From the NCBI GenBank assembly GCA_902806565.1, contig CADCXA010000006.1:186001-250000 (forward strand): a stretch of 64,000 bases of DNA, written 5' to 3'. The notes beneath the pieces were generated by a model. The model was not told where the DNA came from and did no database searches. It worked only from the letters and a program-made list of their open reading frames with translations. A program made the position numbers and the translations under genes. Positions 1 to 11,395 of this stretch are shown piece after piece. Origin of the DNA: Hypoxylon rubiginosum. Its lineage: Eukaryota > Ascomycota > Sordariomycetes > Xylariales > Hypoxylaceae. Each line of letters starts with the position of its first letter. The stretch's first letter is position 1.

Positions 1-1373
1 GCGCCGCGCTAAGCAAATACAAGCTTTCGAAGAGGCTCCGGCTTCTATGCGACCTCCACGAGGATAAATGTAGAGGGTGTGCGGAGGAAGTATAGTTATG
101 AGAAGATACTAGGCTTCAAAGGAGCATGAGCCCTGCATACACATCTTAAGATAGTTTCAGCTGGGAGCTGAAACTCGTTGGTTCCTAAACGCACCTGGCT
201 AGGTAATTACTCGTCCACGGTCCGCATGCCTACCCGGTCTTCAGAACGCCGCAGTACTATGTAGACGTCCAACTCGCAATCCTAACGGCTTGATGACATG
301 ATTGGGACTAGCGCGCTTCCATCCATGCATTCTAGAAGAAAGATTGCGATATCAAGGTGTGGACGGGGCCACGCTCATCAACAGCTACAAACGGCATGGG
401 AGAATCGACGGTCCGCGATTGGGGATGGGCGAACAAGAGGAACTCCTCGGTCAGAAGAGCAGGCAGGGGGTGCCGAGATGAACGGATACGACGTTGCTAC
501 GTGATTCGCTGCACCCGCTCGCGTACCGGTACTTTCGAGATCGCCTGCCGGAAATAAGACGATTATTGCCAGCCGGCTACTTTTCCCACCCGTACAGCCC
601 GTACTAGGTGCGGATTGTCCCAGCGTCTGGGATGTCCCGTTCTTGAGTTCCCTCTTCCGACATATGCATGGATGCGAAGGATCTCGGATATGCTACCCCA
701 TTTTGACCCGATTGAAAGAGTGTTGGTTCAATGGACCCCGGCACGGACCGACTTCCACTTGACTACGCCGTTCGAGAAATTTGAGGAGGGACGCGAGGGA
801 CGAAACCAAAGTGGCATGAGATGGACGTGGGGGAGGGCTGGCCTCGGTACACATGTCAGCCATGAGTAATTGTCCCAGCGTCCCAATGGAGGTCCGATAA
901 TCGCTCTTACTTGCCGACTCGGCCGCGTGTGAATGGGGACGGTGGCCTTGAACCATTTCCTACTCGCCAGGTCTTGTGTAATACTCAAAGTTGGAGACAT
1001 AAGCTGACGGCCTGTAAAGAAACGCACAGTGCTTAATGGATAGGTATCAATTGCGTTTACGTATTAGCAATAAACTCGACGAGAGATAGAGGAGCAGGAT
1101 GGGGAGTAGTAGATAATGAAGGCGACAGAGCCTATCGTATCGAGCGAGAGACGGATTTACGTATATCTCGGCACTAACGATAGTTCCACAAGCTGTATCG
1201 CTTACTAGACTTGTCATGGACTTTCCGATACTTTACTCGTGAAGTCTCTTGGCTCCTGGTATTATGTGATGCAGCAGCTCTGCTAAATATTTACATGGCG
1301 GGTATATTATGATGATGTAAATGCTAAACAAGGAGATAAAAGCAAGGCTCCTATATGAGTTCACTACCAGGTA
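1..1373. other. Intergenic, no gene recognised
   Basis: Base composition is ordinary, and short frames on both strands overlap one another without family resemblance. A 14-bp direct repeat (attgtcccagcgtc) occurs at 614 and 870. I see no tRNA or transposon ORF. Confidence 0.6.
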
Positions 1374-2658
1374 TTAATCTTCACTCGTTGGGCCCGGAGA
1401 GCTCGTAACCCTCCAAGTCTTGACTTGCTTGATGAGTTTTACCTGGCTAGAGTGACTCCCGGTTTCCCAATCAGCACCATTCTCTGTCTTCTTAACAGTG
1501 ATCGAAGCGGTGGCCGTAGCGTTTGGGTGCCCCAGGTCTCGCAGCTCGTTGGGCGAAGCGCGAGCAGGTCTAGATTGGCTCACAGAGGAAGAGCCATCTG
1601 GACGCCCATACCCAGTGATCGACTTCCCTGCAGCAGCTGTGCGACGTCGAATATCATCACTTCGGATTAAACCGGACTCGAGGCTGTCGAGGAACGGTTT
1701 CAGATACGGTGTGCATGCCGTCATGATGCCTAGACTTTGGACTAGCGACATTGAGACGACAAATGACCAGTACGTAAATGTCATGTCTTGGTGGTTTGGA
1801 ATATTTTGGGACTCTTCAACCTGCCAGCCAATTGCGGCAATGGTTCTATGGCGTATCAGTGCATGCGTTCTAGAATGATGCGCCAAGAGAGACTCACAGA
1901 ACTCGGGTCGCAAAACACGACATCACCACGAGCTTGCGTTTAAACCGGGTTTTCAGTTTCCACACCACCGTAAAGGGCAGCCATATCAGACAGATATCGA
2001 GTATGATGTTTACCGCGTTGATATAATTCCATATCGCCCTTTGATCTATACACTCATTCGTAATGGCGTCCCAGACCCTTGGCGTATCGCACTGGAAGAG
2101 CAGCATTGGAACCGAAGAGAATGCCCAAACAAGCGTGGCGCCGGTGAGGATCCAAGTCAGAGTCCGATGGAAGGCGATGGGAGAGATTACTCTGATGAAG
2201 AATATGACGGACAGCTTCGAGAAAACCTGGCTTGCTATGAAGAGTACATTTGCCGCGTAATAGGACTGCTTTGATATCAGCACTTTCAACAGCCCCAATG
2301 AGCGGGCGCCTATTCACCTTTTGGAAAACTAAGATGTTATCGCTTGAAAGTGTCTCGAGATGACGTCCTAGCCCATTCGCAACTCCGATGGACGTTGCAA
2401 CTGTTTGCCCAATACTTAGGATCTAGCAGAATCAGAATCCCGAACAAGCTTGAAATCTTAGCAAACGCGACTAACCAGCGACACCACAATGAAGCCATCA
2501 TCTATATGGAATGATTTTGACACTCCATATATCGTCCCGAGCCGGGTAATGACAAGCAACGAACTGCAGATGAGGAGAAACCAGGACACGATATTGACTA
2601 CAGCCCCGTGGTTATCGGGACTGTCCTGAAGGGAGTTGTGCGTATCGGAGGAGTTCAT
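1374..2658 (-). CDS. PTH11-like rhodopsin-domain integral membrane protein
   Basis: This is a seven-helix fungal 'rhodopsin domain' (SAT4/PTH11-like) protein, predicted in the plasma membrane. Such proteins are widespread in Pezizomycotina and are often treated as candidate receptors; the ligand is unknown. My splice model has four exons on the minus strand: 2658-2476, 2422-2318, 2265-1898 and 1845-1374, giving 375 residues. The three introns are 53, 52 and 52 bp, all GT-AG, and phases match throughout. Family hallmarks appear in order: a first helix near VVNIVSWFLLICSSLLVI, HIDDGFIVVSL at helix 2, FQKSYYAANVLFIA entering helix 3, QCDTPRVWDA before helix 5, KLVVMSCFATRVL at helix 6, and FTYWSFVVSMSLVQS at helix 7 followed by TACTPYLKPFLDSLESG. 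The Ser/Thr-rich tail of about 80 residues looks disordered. No stop or frameshift was found although the gene lies about 1 kb from the RIP-mutated block. The family call is strong; the function is unknown. Confidence 0.85.
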
Positions 2659-3553
2659 TGAGCCTTGGCCATGGCCCCAGATCGACTCGTCAGTTAGTTA
2701 GGTAACAAGAAGGCCACCCCTCAGGTCGGCGTTACTCCGCAATTGATAAAACTAAATGTTACAAAAAGTTGGCCAAGGCGTGTCTTAACAAGACCGAGAA
2801 GCAACATCCGTTAGACTGTAGATCATGATAGACATCATGTCTCTTGGCATCCTATAGGAGGGACGAGGTTGGATCACGGCTGGATGGTGCATTCAGCTGA
2901 GTTCTGGAAAAGGTAGGTGAATAATGCCTGGCAAAAGCCGTTGTCAGACACCCGCAAGACCCTTACTTAGGTTGGTTGCATCAAGATTATCGATGCCGGT
3001 CAAGAGCCTACCATAATCGCTTTACGATACCACCCAAAAGAAGCATAAAGTGGACGTAGAGGAGCGGTGCATTGCTATTGGCTTTGCCAGGCGATATTGA
3101 AAACCAGAAGTAACTGATGGGTGAGAGCGGCAGACGGGTGGCGCAGGATGACCTCTGATGTAACCGCACGTAAGAAAATATCGGAACGGGAGGAATCCTT
3201 CTAGCCCTGGCCAAATTATCCCATTATCGCGGATGGGTACGCCTTGCAGGTTTCCGTGCTTCACCGATTTCCTGCATGTCACCGGCCCTAAAGGCGGCTT
3301 TTGCAGATCTGCCCAGGGGAGGCCTGTTCAGATACTTAGGAAGGCGGATAGACTGGCAGAGTAGATGATTCTGTAAACCGTATGATGAAATCAACTGTCG
3401 TGGACTGTTCGACGGTTGCTGAACGCACCCAGTCTCTGGTCATACTGTTTGGTGATGAAGTTAAGCTTTGTGCAGGCTGCATACCACCTAGACAAGCTTA
3501 ACGAGGTCGCATTGACGTCCCCTGTAGGGTCGCCATTCGGTGCCAAGAGTGCC
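2659..3553. other. Intergenic between membrane protein gene and AT-rich block
   Basis: No coding frame is convincing here; the short frames near 3008-3282 (minus) and 3416-3688 (plus) lack family features. This stretch is the promoter side of the PTH11-like gene. Composition stays normal until about 3.55 kb and then falls sharply. Confidence 0.6.
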
Positions 3554-3693
3554 CGAGTGCCCGAGTTTACAAGGGTTATTATGTCGTGTTTTTTTTCTAT
3601 GGGAGCCCGCCGCCTAAATAAGAAAGTAAAACCTCAACCATATACTGGCCTATACACATTTTGTAAAAAAAAGATAAGAGCTAATTAAAAAGA
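3554..3693 (+). repeat. Repeat copy A, little or no RIP mutation
   Basis: This segment runs from tgcccgagtttacaaggg to gagctaattaaaaag. It aligns without gaps to copy B at 3823-3956 and recognisably to copy C at 29608-29732. About 33 of the differences from copy B are C-to-T or G-to-A in B; one site goes the other way, and there are no transversions or indels in my alignment. Copy A therefore looks like the near-ancestral form. It may be part of a terminal repeat or solo LTR of a transposon; the full element is not delimited. Confidence 0.75.
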
Positions 3694-3721
3694 AAGCAGA
3701 GGGGCGGGAGGGGGTGGGGGG

Positions 3722-3766
3722 TTTAAGGGGAGGGGGGGGGGCCTTAAAACCCCCCCTCCCTTTAAA
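3722..3766. repeat. G-run/C-run inverted repeat at the isochore border
   Basis: The arms tttaaggggagggggggggg and ccccccctccctttaaa are near reverse complements separated by a few bases, so a GC hairpin is possible. Long G runs also lie just upstream (3698-3720), which suggests quadruplex potential. A degraded version follows copy C near 29760-29815, so it belongs to the same repeat unit. Confidence 0.6.
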
Positions 3767-3822
3767 AAAATGGAAAAAAGATTTACCAGGTTTTAAGCTA
3801 CCATTAAAGTTATAAGGTTATA

Positions 3823-3956
3823 TACCTAAGTTTATAAGGGTTATTATATTATATTTTTTTTCTATAAAAGCTTGCCGTTTAAATAAAAAAATAAAATTTT
3901 AATTATATATTAATTTATATATATTTTATAAAAAGAAAATAAAAACTAATTAAAAA
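3823..3956 (+). repeat. Repeat copy B, heavily RIP-mutated
   Basis: Same unit and orientation as copy A, starting 269 bp further on. The GGGAGCCCGCCGCC stretch of copy A reads AAAAGCTTGCCGTT here, and ATGTCGTG reads ATATTATA. Cytosines in CpC and CpG contexts changed as well as those in CpA. Confidence 0.75.
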
Positions 3957-6900
3957 AAAAACTTAAAATAATATAAAACTAATTTTTAATTTAATAAATT
4001 AATTTCTTTTTTTAATTTATAATATAAAAAAAAAATCTTATAATAACTTTAAAAAGTTTTTATATTTTTTTTATTATAACTTTTTTAAATATTTATATTT
4101 ATAAGTATATTTATATTTAATTAATTAAAAATATATTTATTTTTTTATATAATATATAAAATTTATTTTTTTTTTATTAAAATATTTAATTTACTTTTTA
4201 GTTTTTTATATTATAATTATATATATTTTAACTTAATTTTTTTTTTTAAAATATATATATATTTATAATAAAGTTTTTAATTATAAAATATTATATATAT
4301 ATTTAATAACTTTAAGTTATATTTAAAATTAATAATTAATAATATTTTTAAAATTTATAACTATTTTTTAAAAATATTCTTTTTATATATATAAAAGTTT
4401 TTTTAATTTTTCTTATTATTATTATATAAAATTTTAATTTTATTATTTTTATTTTATATAAAAATATATTTATTTTATATAAAAGATTTTATAATAATAA
4501 TTTATAAGTTTTTTTAATTAATTTGTTTTTTATTAATATTATTTTTAGTAATTTTATTATTTAAATATTAATAATATATTTAAATAATTATTATATTAAT
4601 ATTTTAAAACGTTATTTTTAATATTAATAACTTATTTTTATTTAATATATAAAATTATAATAATGGTTAATTATATTTTACGTTAATTTCTAATAATAAA
4701 ATAACTATAAAATGGTTTTTTTTTACGTTATATTTTAATAGTTTAATTATTATTAAACTGCTTTTTATTAAAATATTATTTATTAATTTTATTTTTTATA
4801 TTTTAATAGTTTTTAAATTAATAATAATAATGTTTATTTTTTTTAAGTTAATTTTTTTTATATTAATGTTTATAATTAAGATTTTTATTGGTTTGGTTTT
4901 TATATATTTTATATATTTTTTAATATTTATTAACCTGGTTTTTTTTATTTTTAATTTTATAAAGTTAATTTTTTTTAATTTAGTTTTTATATATTTATTT
5001 TATTAAAATTTAATTTTAATAAATAATAAGTTTTATATTTAATTTTTTTCTTATTTAATCTTTTTTAAGTAAATATTTATTAATTTAATTTTTATTAAGT
5101 TTTTATTAATAAAAAAAAATTTAATTAAGTTTTTTTTAAATAAAATAATAACTTTAAACTTGTTTAATTTTAATTTATTTACTTAAAATTATTAATTATT
5201 AATTTTTTTTTTTAAAAATAATTTTAACTTTATTTTTTTTTTTTTATTATATAGTTTTTTATAAACGTTTTTAATATTTACACTAATAATTTCTTTATTT
5301 AATTTTATATTTTGTTTTTTTTTTTTAAATTTTTAATAAATTTTATAATTTAAATAGGTTTTTATTTTATTTTAATTTTTAATATAAAAAGTAAATGTTT
5401 TTAATTATTTTAAAAACAACTTAATATTTAAGTATTTAAAAAAATAGTTAATTTATTATAAAATAGTTTCACTTTTTTTTTAATAAATAATAATGTTTTT
5501 TTTTAGGCTTATTTTTCGTTTTTTATTAGTTTAATATATATAATAAAACTTAATTATATATTATAAAATATATTTTATAAAAAAAACTTTTTTAATAAAT
5601 ATATTCTTTTATATGTTTTTTAAAATATATATAAATAAGTTGTTAAAGTTTTTTTTTTTTTTTACTTTTAATTTATAAGTTAAATAAGTAATTTTAATTT
5701 TTATTATAAATCTTTTTTTATTATTTACGATTTTTTTTATATATTAAATAAATATAATAATAAATAGAGAATTTTAATTATTATAAATAAAATATAAATT
5801 TATTAGGTTTTTATAATTTATTATATAATAGAAGCTATATTAAAAAAAAAAAAAACGATAATATTATTTAGATTTTTAAAAATTATAATAAATATATTAA
5901 TAAGTTTAAAAAAATAAAAATAATATTTAAAATATTAATAGTTAATTAAGATTTTAATTTAAATAAAAATTATTAATAAAAAGAAAAATATAATTTTTAC
6001 TAAGAATAATTTTTTTTTATTATAAATATAAAAAATATAAGATATTTTATTTTAAAGTTATTAGTTTTTTAATTTTTTTTTTATATTTTTATTAAAAAGT
6101 TTTTTTTTATTATAAAATTAACTATACTTATTTTAATTTTATATTAATTTTATTGGTTTTAATTATTTAATTTACTTTTATTATTTTTTTATAAGGTTTT
6201 ATTTTAAGTGGTTTTTTATAAAAATTAGGTTTTTTTTTAAGTTAATTTAATTTAAATAAAAAAAAAGAAGTTTAAAATATTATATATATAAATATTTTAT
6301 TAATTAATATAAAATTTTATTAATAACTTATTATAAATATTATAACTAAATTAAAAATAATGTTTATAAATAAATAAATAAACTAATAATATAAATAAAT
6401 ATATATTATTTTATATTAATTTAAATTATAATATTAATATTTAATATAAAAGTTATAAAGTTTATTAAATTTAATTTTAAAATATTATAAAAAATAATAT
6501 TATTTAAAGTTAATAAATTGGTTTTATTTATTATATAAAAGTTATAAAATAAAATATTATAAAAGGTTATAAAATAAACTATAATTATTATATATAAAAT
6601 ATAAAAAAAAATAATATTACTAATAGTTATAATAACTGTTAATTTTATTATATAAAGTTTATAAAAAATAATTTTATTAGATATTATAAAATTATTTATT
6701 ATTATTATAAAAAAGAAAGAAAGTAATATAACTATAAAATTTATTAAACTAATAATAAAAAAAGTATAAAATAGTTTAATATTTTAAAAAATTATAAAAA
6801 TAGTTATATTAACTATAAAAAAGATATATAGAAAAATAATTATAATATATATTAAGTTTAAGCCGGTAAAATTATAACACTAGATATTATTTAAGTAAAT

Positions 6901-8912
6901 TATATTTTTAAAATTTATAAAAACTAATATAATTTTTATGGTTTTAATATTAATAATATAAGTTATTTTTTAAACGTTTTATTTAACTTTTTTTTATATT
7001 ATTTATTAAAACGTTTTAAAAGTTAATAAAATTTATTCCTTTTATTTTAAATATAAATATTATTAAAAGTTTTTTTAAAGATAATATATTAATTAAGGTT
7101 AATTATATATAAATATTTAGTTTTTTTTATATAGAATTTTTCGGTTTATTAATTTAATTAAATAAATATAAATATTATATATTTTTAATTAATTATAAAA
7201 CTAAATATATTATAATATTAAAAAAATATTACGGTATTTATTAATATAAATATTATAAAATTACTTAAATATTAATTTATTTTTATAAATATATTTTTTA
7301 TATTAAATTTATATTTCACAATTAAATAAAAAGTTATTATTTTTTTAAAAACTTAAAATACTTTAAATTATACGTTTAATTTATTATTAATTATTTTTAT
7401 AAGTTATTTTTATTATAATATAAATTTCTTTAATATTTTTATAAAAAATTAGTTTAATTTTTAATTATATATTATTTTTATAATATATTTAAATATAATA
7501 TTTAACTTAAAAATAAATAATATATATATGAAATTATTAAAAAGTTTTTTATTAAATAATAAGTTTTTATTTATATGTTTTTATAATAGGTTATTATTAA
7601 ATAAAATAATATAATTTTAAATAATATTTTTTAAAAAATTATTAGTTTTTATTTATATTTAAAATATATTTTAATCGTAATATAATTATAAGTTTTTAAA
7701 GGTAAGATTATTATTATTATAATATATTATAAGTGGAAATATTTAATTAATTAACTTTTTAGTTTATTTTAATATTAATATATTTTAAATTTAAAGATTA
7801 TATATATATTTAATTTTAATAATATATAAAAAGTTTTAATAAATTAAATTTTTATTATTTTTATTATTAATAGCTACTTTATAAATATTTTTATAGTTTT
7901 ATTTAATAATAACGTTATTATAAACGCTTATTTTATTTTTAAATATAAAAATAATAGATTTTATATATTTTAAAAATTTATATTTAAATATAAAAGAAAA
8001 GTTAAAATATTTATACTTTAAAATTAATTTATTTAAATTAATAATAGTTTGTAAATTAAAATATTAAAATTATTATATTAAGTATTTAAAGGTATTTATT
8101 AAAATTTATAATAAATTTAATAATAAAAGTTATTAATTAAATAAAAGTAAGGTTTATAATATAAACTATAATAAAAAAAAAAATAAATATTATAATGTTA
8201 GTTATTATAAGAATTATTATAAAATATTTAATAAAAATTATTTTAAAGATTATACTTTTAATTATTATAAATAAAATAATAAAATTATTATTTTTTAACA
8301 TTAAAAAAATGTTAGTTTAAATTATTTAAAATCACTAGATTATTTTTTTTTAAAAAAATAAGTTTTTTTAAGTGAATTCTTATTTTATTGTTATTTAACT
8401 TAATAATATAATATATTATTTTAATAAATTAAATAGAAATATTTTTAATTATTAATATAAAAAAATTAAAAGGAATTATTAACAGTTTTTTAAAATAAGT
8501 AAGAAGTGTTTATTTTATATAACCATATAAATAAAAATATTTAAATAAATAAAATAAAGAATATTTTTTATAAGTTAAAATATATAGTATTTTTTAATGG
8601 TTATTATTAATAAAAAATATATTATTTTAAAAATTAATATAAAAATATATTTATTTAAAAAGTTTATATAGGGTTAAAATATATATAATTTTATATATAT
8701 TAGAAATTAAATATTAATATTATAAAAATTAATATAACTTATAAAACGTGTTATTATATTATTTTATTATATTAGTTTTAAGTTAATATGGTATTTAAAA
8801 ATAAAGTTATTAATTATTTATAAATATAGTTTATTATTTTATATAATATAAATATAATTAATATTTTTTTTTAGTTTTTAATATAGTTTAAAAAAATTAA
8901 TATAATTTATTT

Positions 8913-8937
8913 AATATATATATATATATATATATAT
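8913..8937. repeat. (AT)n microsatellite
   Basis: An uninterrupted TA dinucleotide run of about 12 units lies inside the AT-rich block. Confidence 0.8.
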
Positions 8938-9675
8938 TTAATAATATAAATAACCTGGTTTAAATAAGTGGGTAATAATAAAGTTATTTTAAGTTATTTA
9001 TATATATAAATAGTGTTAAATTATATGTTTAATAGTTAAAATAATATATAATAATTTAATATAAAATATATTTTAAAATATATAGTTTATTTTTTTTTTA
9101 AAAAAAGATAATAAACTTTTTATTAGTATATAAATTAATTATTTATAATTAAATATTAATATAATTAACTAAATAATATATAACTTATAAAAAAATATAA
9201 AATATAATTTATATTATTTATATATATATTTTTTTTTTTTTATTTAAAATATAATATTATAGTTAATTTGTTAGATTTTTCCTTTTATTATAAGCTATAA
9301 AAAAGTAAATATTAAAACAGTTAATTTAAACCTTTTTTTATTATTAATTAATAAAATAACTATACGTTAAAATCTAAATAATAAAAATTATATTAATATA
9401 ATTAAAAAATTTTTTAACGTTATATATTTAAATTTATAGTTATTTATATATTAAAAGTTAATATTATAAATAGTGTATAAATAGTTATAACTTATAGTAA
9501 AAATATATAATTAGGTTTATAATATTAAAATAAAATATTAATATATTAAATAATATATATATTAGTTATTATTATAATAATAATAGTTCCTGGTATAGTT
9601 TTATAGGTTAATATTATTATAATAAAATATTAACTAGATTTTATTTATTAGTATATAATAATATTTATTTTAATA

Positions 9676-9728
9676 TTAATTTTAATTTTAATTTTAATTT
9701 TAATTATAATTTTAATTTTAATTTTAAA
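9676..9728. repeat. (TTTTAA)n hexanucleotide repeat
   Basis: Eight to nine copies of a TTTTAA/TAATTT unit occur in tandem with one or two substitutions. Confidence 0.75.
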
Positions 9729-11104
9729 GTTGATTTTAATATTAATTGTAATATATATAAAAAAATTAACTAGTTTTATTTTTTAAATGAGATTTAAAAT
9801 AAGGGATTATATAAAAATATATAAATATATATTAATTATATAATATATTATTATTTATATTAATTTAAAAAAAAGGTTAATAGTTTTATATGTTTTAAAA
9901 AGAATTAAAGAAAATAATTTAATTTATTTAACGTTTATAATAAAAGTTTAAAATAAAGATATATTTAATTATAAGTAAAATATATTAATAATAAAAGTTA
10001 TAAGTTATATATATTTTTAAATAAAATAAAATAAAAGCTTGTTAAATATAAAAAAGTTAATATTTTTCCATTTAAATATATAATTATTATATTTTAATTT
10101 TACTTTTTTTTATAAAGTTATTTATTTAAAATATTATAAAAAAGTATATAATATTTATTTTAAATTTACTTTTTAAGGTTTTACTTTTAAATAAACTTTA
10201 ATTATAAAAAAAATTTATATTATAACTTTTATATTAATTATGTTTTTATAGTTTATTTAACTGATTATAAATAATATATATTATATTAATTTTAAAAGTA
10301 ATATAATTAATATTTATATTAATAAAAAGTTTTAATTTATATAAAATTAATTATTTTAATTATAAGTTCGTTTAAATAATATTTAAATAAATGTTTATAA
10401 ATAAAAATATTAATTTTATATATTATATGTTTTAATATTAATGTTTATTTATATATTATATAAATAATATAAAAGTTTAACCACTTAGTTTTTACTTTTT
10501 ATTATAATTATTTTTTTATTAGTAATTAATTATTTTAGTTTTTTACTTTAAGTTTTTTTTTTTTTTATATTTAAATATAGTTATACTTTTAGTTACTTAT
10601 ATTTTTCTAGGTTATTAATAATTTTTATATAAGTTTTATTATTTAGTTATATTATTAATTTTTTATATTATTTTATTTTTATTAAATCTTATAATATATA
10701 TTAATTAATTTTAATTTTTATAGGTTATTTTAAAGTATTTTAATAATGTTTTAATATCCTTTAAATATATTTTTTATTAGTAATATAAAAACTAACTAGT
10801 GTTTTTTTTACCACTTTATATATTATTTTTAAAAATAAATTATTATATATGGTTTTTTAAAAGTTTAAAGATTTTTATAGTAAATTTTTTACTATATTTT
10901 TAGTTATTAATAAAATATATAGTTTATTTTATTTAAAATTATATTTTTAACTTAAAATATAATTATTAATAATTTCTATAGTATATTTAAATTTTAATAT
11001 TTAAAAAAATATAAATATATATTTTATTTTTATTATAATTATAAAAATAACTTTTTTTATTTATTATAAAGTTTTTTTAAACTATAATTTCTTTAAAATA
11101 AATA

Positions 11105-11395
11105 AAGTTTTTATTTTATAATTAATTATATAATTTAATAAATAAAATTAATTTTATTTTTATAAAAATATAAAAAATAATTAACTTGGTTTTTATTAAA
11201 AGATTATAAAATTTATTAAATAAAGTTAATTTAAAAAAAATTAATCTGCTTTTTATCGATAAATTATATAGTTTATTAAATGAAATTAATTTTTTTTTTA
11301 TAAAGATATTTAAAAAAATTAATTTGGTTTTTATTAAAAAATTATATAGTTTAATAAATAAAGTTAATTTATTTTTTATAAAAAGATTTTAATTT
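11105..11395 (+). repeat. Imperfect tandem repeat, 60-78 bp units, about four copies
   Basis: Units share the theme ttaa(c/t)ttggtttttatt, then attatatagtttattaaat and a(a/g)ttaatttatttttt. Landmarks start at 11181, 11241 and 11319, and an earlier degraded unit starts near 11105. This is one of the few internal structures still legible in the AT-rich block. Confidence 0.6.

Noticed and set aside
614..883. 14-bp direct repeat as a target-site duplication
   Set aside because: The 256 bp between the copies shows no inverted ends or coding content, so chance or an old duplication is as likely.
1425..1878. Plus-strand ORFs of 81 and 126 codons
   Set aside because: They overlap exon 4 of the PTH11-like gene, which fits its family across four exons.
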